Assembly: GCF_964204645.1 (NCBI RefSeq)
Contig: NW_027437475.1
Location: 1 to 61,914 of the forward strand
Source of the DNA: Tubulanus polymorphus
Lineage: Eukaryota > Nemertea > Palaeonemertea > Tubulaniformes > Tubulanidae
Direction of reading: 5' to 3'
Length of the DNA stretch: 61,914 nt
Below are positions 36,493-51,100 of this stretch, one piece after another. Positions within the stretch are counted from its first letter, which is position 1. The number at the start of each line of letters is the position of its first letter. The position numbers and the translations under genes were made by a program. Under the pieces are notes generated by a model. The model did no database searches, was not told the origin of the DNA, and worked only from the letters and a program-made list of their open reading frames with translations.

Positions 36493-39400
36493 CGATACGG
36501 GGAAAATGTGATGAGAAAACGTCTTTTCTCGCGCTGAACGACGTTTTCGGGTCGAAAAGTGCTTTTCCTGACGATTTGAGCGCTTTTACGCATCGACATT
36601 GTCGTTTTTCCGATAGGGGGAATATTTGATACGAAAACGTCTTTTCTCGCGCTGAACGACGTTTTCGGAGCGAAAAGTGCTTTTCCTGACGATTTGAGCG
36701 CTTTTACGCATCGACATTGTCGTTTTTCCGATAGGGGGAATATTTGATACGAAAACGTCTTTTCTTGCGCTGAACGACGTTTTCGGGTCGAAAAGTGCTT
36801 TTCCTGTCGATTTGAGCGCTTTTACGCATCGACGTTGTCGTTTTTCCGATAAGGGGAAAATGTGATGAGAAAACGTCTTTTCTCGCGCTGAACGACGTTT
36901 TCGGGTCGAAATGTGCTTTTCCTGACGATTTGAGCGCTTTTACGCATCGACATTGTCGTTTTTCCGATACGGGGAAATGTGATGAGAAAACGTCTTTTCT
37001 CGCGCTGAACGACGTTTTCGGGTCGAAAAGTGCTTTTCCTGACGATTTGAGCGCTTTTACGCATCGACATTGTCGTTTTTCCGATAGGGGGAAAATGTGA
37101 TGAGAAAACGTCTTTTCTCGCGCTGAACGACGTTTTCGGGTCGAAAAGTGCTTTTCCTGACGATTTGAGCGCTTTTACGCATCGACATTGTCGTTTTTCC
37201 GATAGGGGGAATATTTGATACGAAAACGTCTTTTCTCGCGCTGAACGACGTTTTCGGGTCGAAAAGTGCTTTTCCTGACGATTTGAGCGCTTTTAAGCAT
37301 CGACATTGTCGTTTTTCCGATAGGGGGAATATTTGATACGAAAACGTCTTTTCTCGCGCTGAACGACGTTTTCGGGTCGAAAAGTGCTTTTCCTGACGAT
37401 TTGAGCGCTTTTACGCATCGACATTGTCGTTTTTCCGATACGGGGAATATTTGATACGAAAACGTCTTTTCTCGCGCTGAACGACGTTTTCGCGACGAAA
37501 AGTGCTTTTCTTGACGATTTGAGCGCTTTTACGCATCGACATTGTCGTTTTTCCGATAGGGGGAATATTTGATACGAAAACTTCTTTTCTCGCGCTGAAC
37601 GACGTTTTCGGGTCGAAAAGTGCTTTTCCTGACGATTTGAGCGCTTTTACGCATCGACATTGTCGTTTTTCCGATAGGGGGAATATTTGATACGAAAACG
37701 TCTTTTCTCGCGCTGAACGAAGTTTTCGGGTCGAAAAGTGCTTTTCCTGACGATTTGAGCGCTTTTACGCATCGACATTGTCGTTTTTCCGATAGGGGGA
37801 ATACTTGAAACGAAAACGTCTTTTCTCGCGCTGAACGACGTTTTCGGGTCGAAAAGTGCTTTTCCTGACGATTTGAGCGCTTTTACTCATCTACATTGTC
37901 GTTTTTCCGATAGGGGGAATATTTGATACGAAAACGTCTTTTCTCGCGCTGAACGACGTTTTCGGGTCGAAAAGTGCTTTTCCTGACGATTTGAGCGCTT
38001 TTACGCATCGACATTGTCGTTTTTCCGATAGGGGAATATTTGACACGAAAACGTCTTTTCTCGCGCTGAACGACGTTTTCGGGTCGAAAAATGCTTTTCC
38101 TGACGATTTGAGCGCTTTTACGGATCGACATTGTCGTTTATCCGATACGGGGAGAATGTGATGAGAAAACGTCATTTCTCGCGCTGAACGACGTTTTCGC
38201 GACGAAAAGTGCTTTTCCTGACGATTTGAGCGCTTTTACGCATCGACATTGTCGTTTTTCCGATACGGGGAATATTTGATACGAAAACGTCTTTTCTCGC
38301 GCTGAACGACGTTTTCGGGTCGAAAAGTGCTTTTCCTGACGATTTGAGCGCTTTTACGCATCGACATTGTCGTTTTTCCGATACGGGGAAAATGTGATGA
38401 GAAAACGTCTTTTCTCGCGCTGAACGACGTTTTCGGGTCGAAAAGTGCTTTTCCTGACGATTTGAGTGCTTTTACGCATCGACATTGTCGTTTTTCCGAT
38501 AGGGGGAATATTTGATACGAAAACGTCTTTTCTCGCGCTGAACGACGTTTTCGGGTCGAAAAGTGCTTTTCCTGACGATTTGAGTGCTTTTACGCATCGA
38601 CATTGTCGTTTTTCCGATAGGGGGAATATTTGATACGAAAACGTCTTTTCTCGCGCTGAACGACGTTTTCGGGTCGAAATGTGCTTTTCCTGACGATTTG
38701 AGCGCTTTTACGCATCGACATTGTCGTTTTTCCGATAGGGGGAATATTTGATACGAAAACGTCTTTTCTCGCGCTGAGCGACGTTTTCGCGTCGAAATGT
38801 GTTTTTCCTAACGATTTGAGCGCTTTTACGCATCGACATTGTCGTTTTTCCGATAGGGGGAATATTTGATACGAAAACGTCTTTTCTCGCGCTGAACGAC
38901 GTTTTCGGAGCGAAAAGTGCTTTTCCTGACGATTTGAGCGCTTTTACGCATCGACATTGTCGTTTTTCCGATAGGGGGAATATTTGATACGAAAACGTCT
39001 TTTCTCGCGCTGAACGACGTTTTCGGAGCGAAAAGTGCTTTTCCTGACGATTTGAGCGCTTTTACGCATCGACATTGTCGTTTATCCGATAGGGGGAATA
39101 TTTGATACGAAAACGTCTTTTCTCGCGCTGAACGACGTTTTCGGGTCGAAAAGTGCTTTTCCTGACGATTTGAGCGCTTTTACGCATCGACATTGTCGTT
39201 TTTCCGATAGGGGGAATATTTGATACGAAAACGTCTTTTCTCGCGCTGAACGACGTTTTCGGGTCGAAAAGTGCTTTTCCTGACGATTTGAGCGCTTTTA
39301 CGCATCGACATTGTCGTTTTTCCGATAGGGGGAATATTTGATACGAAAACGTCTTTTCTCGCGCTGAACGACGTTTTCGGGTCGAAAAGTGCTTTTCCTG

Positions 39401-42400
39401 ACGATTTGAGCGCTTTTACGCATCGACATTGTCGTTTTTCCGATAGGGGGAATATTTGATACGTAACGTCTTTTCTCGCGCTGAACGACGTTTTCGGGTC
39501 GAAAAGTGCTTTTCCTGACGATTTGAGCGCTTTTACGCATCTACATTGTCGTTTTTCCGATAGGGGGAATATTTGATACGAAAACGTCTTTTCTCGCGCT
39601 GAACGACGTTTTCGGGTCGAAAAGTGCTTGCGCTTTTACGCATCGACATTGTCGTTTTTCCGATAGGGGGAATATTTCATACGAAACCGTCTTTTCTCGC
39701 GCTGAACGACGTTTTCGGGTCGAAAAGTGCTTTTCCTGACGATTTGAGCGCTTTTACGCATCTACATTGTCGTTTTTCCGATAGGGGGAATATTTGATAC
39801 GAAAACGTCTTTTCTCGCGCTGAACGTCGTTTTCGGGTCGAAAAGTGCTTTTCCTGACGATTTGAGCGCTTTTACGCATCGACATTGTCGTTTTTCCGAT
39901 AGGGGGAATATTTGATACGAAAACGTCTTTTCTCGCGCTGAACGACGTTTTCGGGTCGAAAAGTGCTTTTCCTGACGATTTGAGCGCTTTTACGCATCGA
40001 CATTGTTGTTTTTTCCGATAGGGGGAATATTTGATACGAAAACGTCTTTTCTCGCGCTGAACGACGTTTTCGGGTCGAAAAGTGCTTTTCCTGACGATTT
40101 GAGCGCTTTTACGCATCGACATTGTCGTTTTTCCGATAGGGGGAATATTTGATACGTAAACGTCTTTTCTCGCGCTGAACGACGTTTTCGGGTCGAAAAG
40201 TGCTTTTCCTGACGATTTGAGCGCTTTTACGCATCTACATTGTCGTTTTTCCGATAGGGGGAATATTTGATACGAAAACGTCTTTTCTCGCGCTGAACGA
40301 CGTTTTCGGGTCGAAAAGTGCTTGCGCTTTTACGCATCGACATTGTCGTTTTTCCGATAGGGGGAATATTTCATACGAAACCGTCTTTTCTCGCGCTGAA
40401 CGACGTTTTCGGGTCGAAAAGTGCTTTTCCTGACGATTTGAGCGCTTTTACGCATCGACATTGTCGTTTTTCCGATAGGGGGAATATTTGATACGAAAAC
40501 GTCTTTTCTCGCGCTGAACGACGTTTTCGGAGCGAAAAGTGCTTTTCCTGACGATTTGAGCGCTTTTACGCATCGACATTGTCGTTTATCCGATAGGGGG
40601 AATATTTGATACGAAAACGTCTCTTCTCGCGCTGAACGACGTTTACGCGTCGAAAAGTGCTTTTCCTGACGATTTGAGCGCTTTTACGCATCGACATTGT
40701 CGCTTTTCCGATAGGGGGAATATTTGATACGAAAACGTCTTTTCTCGCGCTGAACGACGTTTTCGGGTCGAAATGTGCTTTTCCTGACGATTTGAGCTCT
40801 TTTACGCATCGACATTGTCGTTTTTCGATAGGGGGAATACTTGAAACGAAAACGTCTTTTCTCCCGCTGAACGACGTTTTCGGGTCGAAAAGTGCTTTTC
40901 CTGACGATTTGAGCGCTTTTACGCATCGACATTGTCGTTTTTTCCGATAGGGGGAATACTTGAAACGAAAACGTCTTTTCTCGCGCTGAACGACGTTTTC
41001 GCGACGAAAAGTGCTTTTCCTGACGATTTGAGGGCTTTTACGCATCGACATTGTCGTTTTTCCGATAGGGGATATTTGATACGAAAACGTCTTTTCTCGC
41101 GCTGAACGACGTTTTCGGGTCGAAAAGTGCCTTTCCCGACGATTTGAGCGCTTTTACGCATCGACATTGTCATTTTTCCGATAGGGGGAATATTTGATAC
41201 GAAAACGTCTTTTCTCGCGCTGAACGACGTTTTCGGGTCTAAATGTGCTTTTCCTGACGATTTGAGCGCTTTTACGCATCGACATTGTCGTTTTTCCGAT
41301 AGGGGGAATATTTGATACGAAAACGTCTTTTCTCGCGTTGAACGACGTTTTCGGAGCGAAAAGTGCTTTTCCTGACGATTTGAGCGCTTTTACGCATCGA
41401 CATTGTCGTTTTTTCCGATAGGGGGAATATTTGATACGAAAACGTCTTTTCTCGCGCTGAACGACGTTTTTGGGTCGAAAAGTGCTTTTCCTGACGATTT
41501 GAGCGCTTTTACGCATCGACATTGTCGTTTATCCGAAAGGGGGAATATTTGATACGAAAACGTCCTTTTCTCGCTCTGAACGACGTTTTTGGGTCGAAAA
41601 GTGCTTTTCCTGACGATTTGAGCGCTTTTACGCATCGACATTGTCGTTTTTCCGATAGGGGGAATATTTGATACGAAAACGTCTTTTCTCGCGCTGAACG
41701 ACGTTTTCGCGACGAAAAGTGCTTTTCCTGACGATTTGAGCGCTTTTACGCATCGACATTGTCGTTTTTCCGATAGGGGGAATATTTGATACGAAAACGT
41801 CTTTTCTCGCGCTGAACGACGTATTCGGGTCGAAAAGTGCTTTTCCTGACGATTTGAGCGCTTTTACGCATCGACATTGTCGTTTTTACGATAGGGGGAA
41901 AATGTGATGAGAAAACGTCTTTTCTCGCGCTGAACGACGTCTTCGGGTCGAAAAGTGCTTTTCCTGACGATTTGAGCGCTTTTACGCATCGACATTGTCG
42001 TTTTTCCGATAGGGGGAATATTTGATACGAAAACGTCTTTTCTCGCGCTGAACGACGTTTTTCGGGTCGAAAAGTGCTTTTCCTGACGATTTGAGCGCTT
42101 TTACGCATCGACATTGTCGTTTTTCCGATACGGGGAATATTTGATGAGAAAACGTCTTTTCTCGCGCTGAACGACGTTTTCGGGTCGAAAAGTGCTTTTC
42201 CTGACGATTTGAGCGCTTTTACGCATCGACATTGTCGTTTTTTCCGATACGGGGAAAATGTGATGAGAAAACGTCTTTTCTCGCGCTGAACGACGTTTTC
42301 GGGTCGAAATGTGCTTTTCCTGACGATTTGAGCGCTTTTACGCATCGACATTGTCGTTTTTTCGATACGGGGAAAATGTGATGAGAAAACGTCTTTTCTC

Positions 42401-43427
42401 GCGCTGAACGACGTTTTCGGGTCGAAAAGTGCTTTTCCTGACGATTTGAGCGCTTTTACGCATCGACATTGTCGTTTTTCCGATAGGGGGAATATTTGAT
42501 ACGAAAACGTCTTTTCTCGCGCTGAACGACGTTTTCGGAGCGAAAAGTGCTTTTCCTGACGATTTGAGCGCTTTTACGCATCGACATTGTCGTTTTTCCG
42601 ATAGGGGGAATATTTGATACGAAAACGTCTTTTCTCGCGCTGAACGACGTTTTCGGAGCGAAAAGTGCTTTTCCTGACGATTTGAGCGCTTTTACGCATC
42701 GACATTGTCGTTTTTCCGATAGGGGGAATATTTGATACGAAAACCTCTTTTCTCGCGCTGAACGACGTTTTCGGGTCGAAAAGTGCTTTTCCTGACGATT
42801 TGAGCGCTTTTACGCATCGACATTGTCGTTTTTCCGATACGGGGAAATGTGATGAGAAAACGTCTTTTCTCGCGCTGAACGACGTTTTCGGGTCGAAAAG
42901 TGCTTTTCCTGACGATTTGAGCGCTTTTACGCATCGACATTGTCGTTTATCCGATAGGGGGAATATTTGATACGAAAACGTCTTTTCTCGCGCTGAACGA
43001 CGTTTTTGGGTCGAAAAGTGCTTTTCCTGACGATTTGAGCGCTTTTACGCATCGACATTGTCGTTTTTCCGATAGGGGGAATATTTGATACGAAAACGTC
43101 TTTTCTCGCGCTGAACGACGTTTTCGGGTCGAAAAGTGCTTTTCCTGACGATTTGAGCGCTTTTACGCATCTACATTGTCGTTTTTCCGATAGGGGGAAT
43201 ATTTGATACGAAAACGTCTTTTCTCGCGCTGAACGACGTTTTCGGGTCGAAAAGTGCTTTTCCTGACGATTTGAGCGCTTTTACGCATCGACATTGTCGT
43301 TTTTCCGATAGGGGGAATATTTGATACGAAAACGTCTTTTCTCGCGCTGAACGACGTTTTCGGGTCGAAAAGTGCTTTTCCTGACGATTTGAGCGCTTTT
43401 ACGCATCGACATTGTCGTTTATCCGAT

Positions 43428-44610
43428 ACGGGGAGAATGTGATGAGAAAACGTCTTTTCTCGCGCTGAACGACGTTTTCGCGACGAAAAGCGCTTTTCCT
43501 GACGATTTGAGCGCTTTTACGCATCGACATTGTCGTTTTTCCGATAGGGGGAATATTTGATACGAAAACGTCTTTTCTCGCGCTGAACGACGTTTTCGGG
43601 TCGAAAAGTGCTTTTCCTGACGATTTGAGCGCTTTTACGCATCGACATTGTCGTTTTTACGATAGGGGGAAAATGTGATGAGAAAACGTCTTTTCTCGCG
43701 CTGAACGACGTTTTCGGGTCGAAATGTGCTTTTCCTGACGATTTGAGCGCTTTTACGCATCGACATTGTCGTTTTTCCGATACGGGGAAAATGTGATGAG
43801 AAAACGTCTTTTCTCGCGCTGAACGACGTTTTCGGGTCGAAAAGTGCTTTTCCTGACGATTTTAGCGCTTTTACGCATCGACATTGTCGTTTTTCCGATA
43901 GGGGGAATATTTGATACGAAAACGTCTTTTCTCGCGCTGAACGACGTTTTCGGGTCGAAAAGTGCTTTTCCTGACGATTTGAGCGCTTTTACGCATCGAC
44001 ATTGTCGTTTTTCCGATACGGGGAATATTTGATGAGAAAACGTCTTTTCTCGCGCTGAACGACGTTTTCGGGTCGAAAAGTGCTTTTCCTGACGATTTGA
44101 GCGCTTTTACGCATCGACATTGTCGTTTTTTCGATACGGGGAAAATGTGATGAGAAAACGTCTTTTCTCGCGCTGAACGACGTTTTCGGGTCGAAATGTG
44201 CTTTTCCTGACGATTTGAGTGCTTTTACGCATCGACATTGTCGTTTTTCCGATAGGGGGAATATTTGATACGAAAACGTCTTTTCTCGCGCTGAACGACG
44301 TTTTCGGGTCGAAAAGTGCTTTTCCTGACGATTTGAGTGCTTTTACGCATCGACATTGTCGTTTTTCCGATAGGGGGAATATTTGATACGAAAACGTCTT
44401 TTCTCGCGCTGAACGACGTTTTCGGGTCGAAATGTGCTTTTCCTGACGATTTGAGCGCTTTTACGCATCGACATTGTCGTTTTTCCGATAGGGGGAATAT
44501 TTGATACGAAAACGTCTTTTCTCGCGCTGAGCGACGTTTTCGCGTCGAAATGTGTTTTTCCTAACGATTTGAGCGCTTTTACGCATCGACATTGTCGTTT
44601 TTCCGATAGG
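43428..44610. repeat. Ten-monomer cassette, copy 3
   Basis: Repeats the ten-step order of the copy at 31,669: C with GCGACG, standard with TTTTACG, D with AAATG, B with GATTTTAGCG (43,858), standard, E, B, standard, standard with AAATG, F (44,529). Private differences include GAAAAGCGCTTTTCC and GAGTGC changes. Confidence 0.8.
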
Positions 44611-45299
44611 GGGAATATTTGATACGTAAACGTCTTTTCTCGCGCTGAACGACGTTTTCGGGTCGAAAAGTGCTTTTCCTGACGATTTGAGCGCTTTTAC
44701 GCATCGACATTGTCGTTTATCCGATAGGGGGAATATTTGATACGAAAACGTCTCTTCTCGCGCTGAACGACGTTTTCGGGTCGAAAAGTGCTTTTCCTGA
44801 CGATTTGAGCGCTTTTACGCATCGACATTGTCGTTTTTCCGATAGGGGGAATATTTGATACGAAAACGTCTTTTCTCGCGCTGAACGACGTTTTCGGAGC
44901 GAAAAGTGCTTTTCCTGACGATTTGAGCGCTTTTACGCATCGACATTGTCGTTTATCCGATAGGGGGAATATTTGATACGAAAACGTCTTTTCTCGCGCT
45001 GAACGACGTTTTCGGGTCGAAAAGTGCTTTTCCTGACGATTTGAGCGCTTTTACGCATCGACATTGTCGTTTTTCCGATAGGGGGAATATTTGATACGAA
45101 AACGTCTTTTCTCGCGCTGAACGACGTTTTCGGGTCGAAATGTGCTTTTCCTGACGATTTGAGCGCTTTTACGCATCGACATTGTCGTTTTTCCGATAGG
45201 GGGAATATTTGATACGAAAACGTCTTTTCTCGCGCTGAACGACGTTTTCGGGTCGAAATGTGCTTTTCCTGACGATTTGAGCGCTTTTACGCATCGACA

Positions 45300-48150
45300 T
45301 TGTCGTTTTTCCGATACGGGGAAAATGTGATGAGAAAACGTCTTTTCTCGCGCTGAACGACGTTTTCGGGTCGAAATGTGCTTTTCCTGACGATTTGAGC
45401 GCTTTTACGCATCGACATTGTCGTTTTTCCGATACGGGGAAAATGTGATGAGAAAACGTCTTTTCTCGCGCTGAATGACGTTTTCGGTTCGAAAAGTGCT
45501 TTTCCTGACGATTTGAGCGCTTTTACGCATCGACATTGTCGTTTTTCCGATAGGGGGAATATTTGATACGAAAACGTCTTTTCTCGCGCTGAACGACGTT
45601 TTCGGGTCGAAAAGTGCTTTTCCTGACGATTTTAGCGCTTTTACGCATCGACATTGTCGTTTTTCCGATAGGGGGAATATTTGATACGAAAACGTCTTTT
45701 CTCGCGCTGAACGACGTTTTCGGGTCGAAAAGTGCTTTTCCTGACGATTTGAGCGCTTTTACGCATCGACATTGTCGTTTTTCCGATACGGGGAATATTT
45801 GATGAGAAAACGTCTTTTCTCGCGCTGAACGACGTTTTCGGGTCGAAAAGTGCTTTTCCTGACGATTTGAGCGCTTTTACGCATCGACATTGTCGTTTTT
45901 CCGATAGGGGGAATATTTGATACGAAAACGTCTTTTCTCGCGCTGAACGACGTTTTCGGGTCGAAAAGTGCTTTTCCTGACGATTTGAGCGCTTTTACGC
46001 ATCGACATTGTCGTTTTTCCGATAGGGGGAATATTTGATACGAAAACGTCTTTTCTCGCGCTGAACGACGTTTTCGGGTCGAAATGTGCTTTTCCTGACG
46101 ATTTGAGCGCTTTTACGCATCGACATTGTCGTTTTTCCGATAGGGGGAATATTTGATACGAAAACGTCTTTTCTCGCGCTGAACGACGTTTTCGGGTCGA
46201 AAAGTGCTTTTCCTGACGATTTGAGCCCCTTTACGCATCGACATTGTCGTTTATCCGATACGGGGAATGTGATGAGAAAACGTCTTTTCTCGCGCTGAAC
46301 GACGTTTTCGGGTCGAAAAGTGCTTTTCCTGACGATTTGAGCGCTTTTACGCATCGACATTGTCGTTTTTACGATAGGGGTGATAAATGTGATGAGAAAA
46401 CGTCTTTTCTCGCGCTGAACGACGTTTTCGGGTCGAAATGTGCTTTTCCTGACGATTTGAGCGCTTTTACGCATCGACATTGTCGTTTTTACGATACGGG
46501 GAAAATGTGATGAGAAAACGTCTTTTCTCGCGCTGAACGACGTTTTCGGGTCGAAATGTGCTTTTCCTGACGATTTGAGCGCTTTTACGCATCGACATTG
46601 TCGTTTTTTCCGATACGGGGAAAATGTGATGAGAAAACGTCTTTTCTCGCGCTGAATGACGTTTTCGGTTCGAAAAGTGCTTTTCCTGACGATTTGAGCG
46701 CTTTTACGCATCGACATTGTCGTTTTTCCGATAGGGGGAATATTTGATACGAAAACGTCTTTTCTCGCGCTGAACGACGTTTTCGGGTCGAAAAGTGCTT
46801 TTCCTGACGATTTGAGCGCTTTTACGCATCGACATTGTCGTTTTTCCGATAGGGGGAATATTTGATACGAAAACGTCTTTTCTCGCGCTGAACGACGTTT
46901 TCGGGTCGAAAAGTGCTTTTCCTGACGATTTGAGCGCTTTTACGCATCGACATTGTCGTTTTTCCGATACGGGGAATATTTGATGAGAAAACGTCTTTTC
47001 TCGCGCTGAACGACGTTTTCGGGTCGAAAAGTGCTTTTCCTGACGATTTGAGCGCTTTTACGCATCGACATTGTCGTTTTTCCGATACGGGGAAAATGTG
47101 ATGAGAAAACGTCTTTTCTCGCGCTGAACGACGTTTTCGGGTCGAAATGTGCTTTTCCTGACGATTTGAGCGCTTTTACGCATCGACATTGTCGTTTTTT
47201 CGATACGGGGAAAATGTGATGAGAAAACGTCTTTTCTCGCGCTGAACGACGTTTTCGGGTCGAAAAGTACTTTTCCTGACGATTTGAGCGCTTTTACGCA
47301 TCGACATTGTCGTTTTTCCGATAGGGGGAATATTTGATACGAAAACGTCTTTTCTCGCGCTGAACGACGTTTTCGGAGCGAAAAGTGCTTTTCCTGACGA
47401 TTTGAGCGCTTTTACGCATCGACATTGTCGTTTTTCCGATAGGGGGAATATTTGATACGAAAACGTCTTTTCTCGCGCTGAACGACGTTTTCGGGTCGAA
47501 AAGTGCTTTTCCTGACGATTTGAGCGCTTTTACGCATCGACGTTGTCGTTTTTCCGATACGGGGAAAATGTGATGAGAAAACGTCTTTTCTCGCGCTGAA
47601 CGACGTTTTCGGGTCGAAATGTGCTTTTCCTGACGATTTGAGCGCTTTTACGCATCGACGTTGTCGTTTTTCCGATACGGGGAAAATGTGATGAGAAAAC
47701 GTCTTTTCTCGCGCTGAATGACGTTTTCGGTTCGAAAAGTGCTTTTCCTGACGATTTGAGCGCTTTTACGCATCGACATTGTCGTTTTTCCGATAGGGGG
47801 AATATTTGATACGAAAACGTCTTTTCTCGCGCTGAACGACGTTTTCGGGTCGAAAAGTGCTTTTCCTGACGATTTTAGCGCTTTTACGCATCGACATTGT
47901 CGTTTTTCCGATAGGGGGAATATTTGATACGAAAACGTCTTTTCTCGCGCTGAACGACGTTTTCGGGTCGAAAAGTGCTTTTCCTGACGATTTGAGCGCT
48001 TTTACGCATCGACATTGTCGTTTTTCCGATACGGGGAATATTTGATGAGAAAACGTCTTTTCTCGCGCTGAACGACGTTTTCGGGTCGAAAAGTGCTTTT
48101 CCTGACGATTTGAGCGCTTTTACGCATCGACATTGTCGTTTTTCCGATAC
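45300..48150. repeat. Nine- and ten-monomer higher-order repeats marked by CTGAATGACG
   Basis: The linked changes CTGAATGACG and TTTTCGGTTCGAAAA occur at 45,471, 46,652 and 47,714, with offsets of 1,181 and 1,062 bp (ten monomers plus one base, then nine). Each is preceded by a B monomer with AAATG and followed by two standard linkers and then an E linker. The GATTTTAGCG change at 45,628 and 47,871 is missing from the middle copy. Near 46,374 a linker reads AGGGGTGATAAATGTGATGAG, a small local insertion. Confidence 0.75.
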
Positions 48151-51100
48151 GGGGAAAATGTGATGAGAAAACGTCTTTTCTCGCGCTGAACGACGTTTTC
48201 GGGTCGAAATGTGCTTTTCCTGACGATTTGAGCGCTTTTACGCATCGACATTGTCGTTTTTTCGATACGGGGAAAATGTGATGAGAAAACGTCTTTTCTC
48301 GCGCTGAACGACGTTTTCGGGTCGAAATGTGCTTTTCCTGACGATTTGAGCGCTTTTACGCATCGACATTGTCGTTTTTTCGATACGGGGAAAATGTGAT
48401 GAGAAAACGTCTTTTCTCGCGCTGAACGACGTTTTCGGGTCGAAAAGTGCTTTTCCTGACGATTTGAGCGCTTTTACGCATCGACATTGTCGTTTTTCCG
48501 ATAGGGGGAATATTTGATACGAAAACGTCTTTTCTCGCGCTGAAAGACGTTTTCGGAGCGAAAAGTGCTTTTCCTGACGATTTGAGCGCTTTTACGCATC
48601 GACATTGTCGTTTTTCCGATAGGGGGAATATTTGATACGAAAACGTCTTTTCTCGCGATGAACGACGTTTTCGGGTCGAAAAGTGCTTTTCCTGACGATT
48701 TTGAGCGCTTTTACGCATCGACGTTGTCGTTTTTCCGATACGGGGAAAATGTGATGAGAAAACGTCTTTTCTCGCGCTGAACGACGTTTTCGGGTCGAAA
48801 TGTGCTTTTCCTGACGATTTGAGCGCTTTTACGCATCGACATTGTCGTTTTTCCGATACGGGGAAATGTGATGAGAAAACGTCTTTTCTCGCGCTGAACG
48901 ACGTTTTCGGGTCGAAAAGTGCTTTTCCTGACGATTTGAGCGCTTTTACGCATCGACATTGTCGTTTTTCCGATAGGGGGAAAATGTGATGAGAAAACAT
49001 CTTTTCTCGCGCTGAACGACGTTTTCGGGTCGAAAAGTGCTTTTCCTGACGATTTGAGCGCTTTTACGCATCGACATTGTCGTTTTTCCGATAGGGGGAA
49101 TATTTGATACGAAAACGTCTTTTCTCGCGCTGAACGACGTTTTCGGGTCGAAAAGTGCTTTTCCTGACGATTTGAGCGCTTTTAAGCATCGACATTGTCG
49201 TTTTTCCGATAGGGGGAATATTTGATACGAAAACGTCTTTTCTCGCGCTGAACGACGTTTTCGGGTCGAAAAGTGCTTTTCCTGACGATTTGAGCGCTTT
49301 TACGCATCGACATTGTCGTTTTTCCGATACGGGGAATATTTGATACGAAAACGTCTTTTCTCGCGCTGAACGACGTTTTCGCAACGAAAAGTGCTTTTCT
49401 TGACGATTTGAGCGCTTTTACGCATCGACATTGTCGTTTTTCCGATAGGGGGAATATTTGATACGAAAACGTCTTTTCTCGCGCTGAACGACGTTTTCGG
49501 GTCGAAAAGTGCTTTTCCTGACGATTTGAGCGTTTTTTTACGCATCGACATTGTCGTTTTTCCGATAGGGGGAATATTTGATACGAAAACGTCTTTTCTC
49601 GCGCTGAACGACGTTTTCGGGTCGAAAAGTGCTTTTCCTGACGATTTGAGCGCTTTTACACATCGACATTGTCGTTTTTCCGATACGGGGAAATTGTGAT
49701 GAGAAAACGTCTTTTCTCGCGCTGAACGACGTTTTCGGGTCGAAAAGTGCTTTTCCTGACGATTTGAGTGCTTTTACGCATCGACATTGTCGTTTTTCCG
49801 ATAGGGGGAATATTTGATACGAAAACGTCTTTTCTCGCGCTGAACGACGTTTTCGGGTCGAAAAGTGCTTTTTCTGACGATTTGAGTGCTTTTACGCATC
49901 GACATTGTCGTTTTTCCGATAGGGGGAATATTTGATACGAAAACGTCTTTTCTCGCGCTGAACGACGTTTTCGGGTCGAAATGTGCTTTTCCTGACGATT
50001 TGAGCGCTTTCACGCATCGACATTGTCGTTTTTCCGATAGGGGGAATATTTGATACGAAAACGTCTTTTCTCGCGCTGAGCGACGTTTTCGCGTCGAAAT
50101 GTGTTTTTCCTAACGATTTGAGCGCTTTTACGCATCGACATTGTCGTTTTTCCGATAGGGGGAATATTTGATACGAAAACGTCTTTTCTCGCGCTGAACG
50201 ACGTTTTCGGAGCGAAAAGTGCTTTTCCTGACGATTTGAGCGCTTTTACGCATCGACATTGTCGTTTTTCCGATAGGGGGAATATTTGATACGAAAACGT
50301 CTTTTCTCGCGCTGAACGACGTTTTCGGGTCGAAAAGTGCTTTTCCTGACGATTTGAGCGCTTTTACGCATCGACATTGTCGTTTTTCCGATAGGGGGAA
50401 TACTTGAAACGAAAACGTCTTTTCTCGCGCTGAACGACGTTTTCGGGTCGAAAAGTGCTTTTCCTGACGATTTGAGCGCTTTTACGCATCTACATTGTCG
50501 TTTTTCCGATAGGGGGAATATTTGATACGAAAACGTCTTTTCTCGCGCTGAACGACGTTTTCGGGTCGAAAAATGCTTTTCCTGACGATTTGAGCGCTTT
50601 TACGGATCGACATTGTCGTTTATCCGATACGGGGAGAATGTGATGAGAAAACGTCATTTCTCGCGCTGAACGACGTTTTCGCGACGAAAAGTGCTTTTCC
50701 TGACGATTTGAGCGCTTTTACGCATCGACATTGTCGTTTTTCCGATAGGGGGAATATTTGATACGAAAACGTCTTTTCTCGCGCTGAACGACGTTTTCGG
50801 GTCGAAAAGTGCTTTTCCTGACGATTTGAGCGCTTTTACACATCGACATTGTCGTTTTTCCGATACGGGGAAAATGTGATGAGAAAACGTCTTTTCTCGC
50901 GCTGAACGACGTTTTCGGGTCGAAAAGTGCTTTTCCTGACGATTTGAGTGCTTTTACGCATCGACATTGTCGTTTTTCCGATAGGGGGAATATTTGATAC
51001 GAAAACGTCTTTTCTCGCGCTGAACGACGTTTTCGGGTCGAAATGTGCTTTTCCTGACGATTTGAGCGCTTTTACGCATCGACATTGTCGTTTTTCCGAT

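Noticed and set aside
32091-48045. Plus-strand 62-codon frame repeated at 32,091, 36,087, 43,844, 45,614 and 47,857
   Set aside because: It is the same satellite read on the plus strand, opened because GATTTGAGCG has become GATTTTAGCG in these copies. Identity reflects cassette duplication, not a gene family.
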